A stretch of 16,234 nt of DNA from CAYQAJ01 sp964415245 (lineage in GTDB: Bacteria; Planctomycetota; Planctomycetia; Pirellulales; Pirellulaceae): assembly GCA_964415245.1 (NCBI GenBank), contig CAYQAJ010000102.1:1-16234 (forward strand), written 5' to 3'. Below the pieces are notes generated by a model. It was not told the origin of the DNA and did not search any database. It saw only the letters and a program-made list of their open reading frames with translations. Shown here piece after piece: positions 15,075 through 16,234 of this stretch (position 1 is the first letter of the stretch; each line of letters begins with the position of its first letter). A program made the translations under genes and the position numbers.

Positions 15075-16234
15075 TCAACTGCAACCGTCGCAGCAGCGAC
15101 GCCGCATCTTGCAGCACGGCGGAGGGCAGCACACGGTGACCGGCACTTCCTTGCACACAACTTTCGGCACGCAGCGGGTTACGGTGTAGGGAACCTCACG
15201 CGGCACGCAGTGGGCGACTTTCACCGTCTTGGTGTAGTGTACCGGCTTGCACTCCGTGTACGGTACCTTTTTCACGCAGGTTTGATGCTCGTAGCGGCAG
15301 ACCTTGTAGGGAATCTGCTTCGTGCATGTCTCGGGCACCATCTTGCACACCTTGTAGGTGCACTGCTTGGTGACCGTTTCGGGAACCATTTTGCACACTT
15401 TGTATGTGCACTGTTTGTGGATGGTCTCGGGCACCATCTTGCACACCTTATACGTGCACTGCTTGGTGACCGTCTCGTGCACCATCTTGCACACCTTGTA
15501 GGTGCACGTCTTGTGGACGGTCTCGGGCACCATCTTGCACACCTGGTACGTGCACGTCTTGTGGACCGTTTCGGGCACCATTTTGCACACCTTGTAGGTG
15601 CACGTCTTGGTGACGGTCTCAGGCACCATCTTGCACACTTTGTAGTTGCAGGTCTTGGTGACGGTCTCGGGCACCATCTTGCAAACCTTATAGGTGCAGG
15701 TCTTGGTGACGGTCTCGGGGACCATCTTGCACACCTGGTAGGTGCAGGTCTTCTGCTTCTGCTCGGTCACGTAACGGCAGGTCGTGTAGGGGACCTTCTT
15801 CGTGCACGTTTCGCGCTCGTAGCGGACGCAGTTGATGGTCTTTTCCTTCACCTCGGGCACCCAGACTTTTTTGCAAATCTTGGTGGGCGGGCACTGGGTC
15901 TCAACCACCTTGCACTCACCCGGCACGTACCGGCAGCGGCAGCAGCAAGGATCCCACTGCCAGCAACCCGGCTCCTGCACGCACTTCTTCACGACGCGGC
16001 CCGGGCACTCGGTGACTTGCGTATCCCAGTGGCCGCAGCACACCTGCACGGTCTTGGTGTAGTGCACCGGCTTGCACACGGTGTAGCACACCTCGCGCTC
16101 GCAGGTTTCATAGACCGGCTTGCAGACGTTGTAGCAGTACGTTTTGGTCTTCGTTTCGTAGACCGGCTTGCACACCGTGTAGCAGACGTCCTTGGTCTTG
16201 GTTTCCCAGACCGGCTTGCACACCGTATAGGTGC
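15075..16234 (-). CDS. Cysteine-rich tandem-repeat protein, YTV-like cell-wall type (5' truncated by window)
   Basis: At least 382 residues are visible and about 55 are Cys. Numbering starts at the GTG codon at 16223. The core (159-302) is nine near-identical 16-residue units of the form TCTYKVCKMVPETVTK. Two flanking blocks show an older form of the same module: CYTVCKPVYETKTK units at 14-60 and PYTECKPVHYTKTVK near 315-330. Between them lies a Cys cluster (WDPCCCRCRYVPGEC, about 90-104). The C-terminus is CCPPPCCKMRRRCCDGCS. The sequence is rich in Lys, Thr and Val. YTV-type Cys-rich proteins are, as I recall, reported in planctomycete cell-wall proteomes, which suggests a disulfide-crosslinked surface layer. 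The frame continues to the window edge, so the start and any signal peptide are off-window; the GTG at 16223 is just the Val of a YTV motif. Confidence 0.82.
   Translation of the reverse strand, partial: TYTVCKPVWETKTKDVCYTVCKPVYETKTKTYCYNVCKPVYETCEREVCYTVCKPVHYTKTVQVCCGHWDTQVTECPGRVVKKCVQEPGCWQWDPCCCRCRYVPGECKVVETQCPPTKICKKVWVPEVKEKTINCVRYERETCTKKVPYTTCRYVTEQKQKTCTYQVCKMVPETVTKTCTYKVCKMVPETVTKTCNYKVCKMVPETVTKTCTYKVCKMVPETVHKTCTYQVCKMVPETVHKTCTYKVCKMVHETVTKQCTYKVCKMVPETIHKQCTYKVCKMVPETVTKQCTYKVCKMVPETCTKQIPYKVCRYEHQTCVKKVPYTECKPVHYTKTVKVAHCVPREVPYTVTRCVPKVVCKEVPVTVCCPPPCCKMRRRCCDGCS
15318..15749 (-). repeat. Nine in-frame 48-bp tandem repeats
   Basis: These encode the nine 16-residue units of the Cys-rich protein without a break in frame. 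Copies differ largely at synonymous positions (for example TTGTAG, TTATAC and TTGTAT on the plus strand for the same Tyr-Lys codons) and in a few residues (Q/K, T/N, V/I, T/H, P/H). This indicates old repeats kept by selection on the protein rather than fresh slippage copies. Confidence 0.85.

Noticed and set aside
15318..15749. Possible CRISPR or non-coding tandem repeat
   Set aside because: The 48-bp period has no unique spacers and keeps an open frame with mostly synonymous changes, so it is coding repeat.
16221..16223. GTG as the start of the Cys-rich gene
   Set aside because: It is the Val of a TYTVCKPV repeat, and the frame continues open to the window edge.

Overview
The window is high-GC bacterial DNA that reads as a planctomycete of the Pirellula type. 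Four things support this. The cysteine-rich 'YTV'-like repeat protein at the right edge resembles wall proteins known from that group. A large secreted protein combines an N-terminal beta-barrel with a beta-helix. The SirB1-like protein carries a HEAT-like segment. Long intergenic regions are full of short-period, hairpin-forming repeats. The assignment is inferred from gene content, because there is no rRNA gene in the window.

Layout from left to right: the C-terminal (adenylyltransferase) half of glnE (+, cut by the left edge) converges on pyrE (-). Then come an envelope LysM/L,D-transpeptidase (-), a divergently placed 93-residue zinc-ribbon membrane protein (+), and rarA (-). A roughly 420-bp gene-free stretch holds a G-quadruplex motif, decamer repeats and a strong intrinsic terminator. 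It is followed by a 1091-residue inverse-autotransporter-like beta-helix protein (-), a gap with an array of four palindromes, a CPBP/CAAX-type intramembrane protease (-), transketolase (-) with a recognisable sigma70-type promoter, and a secreted SirB1/transglutaminase-like protein (-). Last are a second CPBP protease (+, TTG start), a repeat-rich gap with a second strong terminator, and a cysteine-rich tandem-repeat protein (-, cut by the right edge).

Most of the window is housekeeping: nitrogen regulation (glnE), pyrimidine synthesis (pyrE), replication-fork repair (rarA) and the pentose-phosphate/Calvin-type pathway (tkt). The rest points to the cell envelope: L,D-transpeptidase, two membrane proteases, a surface beta-helix protein and a Cys-rich wall protein. 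Genes are mostly single units with gaps of 100 to 400 bp, and I see no tight operon, phage, insertion sequence, CRISPR array or RNA gene.

I do not see a clear new defence or biosynthetic system. The most interesting signals are: (1) the N-terminal-barrel plus beta-helix passenger architecture; (2) a 16-residue Cys-repeat protein with about 55 cysteines; (3) a four-copy, 34-35-bp-period palindrome array in which a stem base pair has changed in a compensated way; and (4) a recurrent pattern in which short-period inverted repeats sit directly on gene ends and supply the last codons and stop (glnE, pyrE, tkt).
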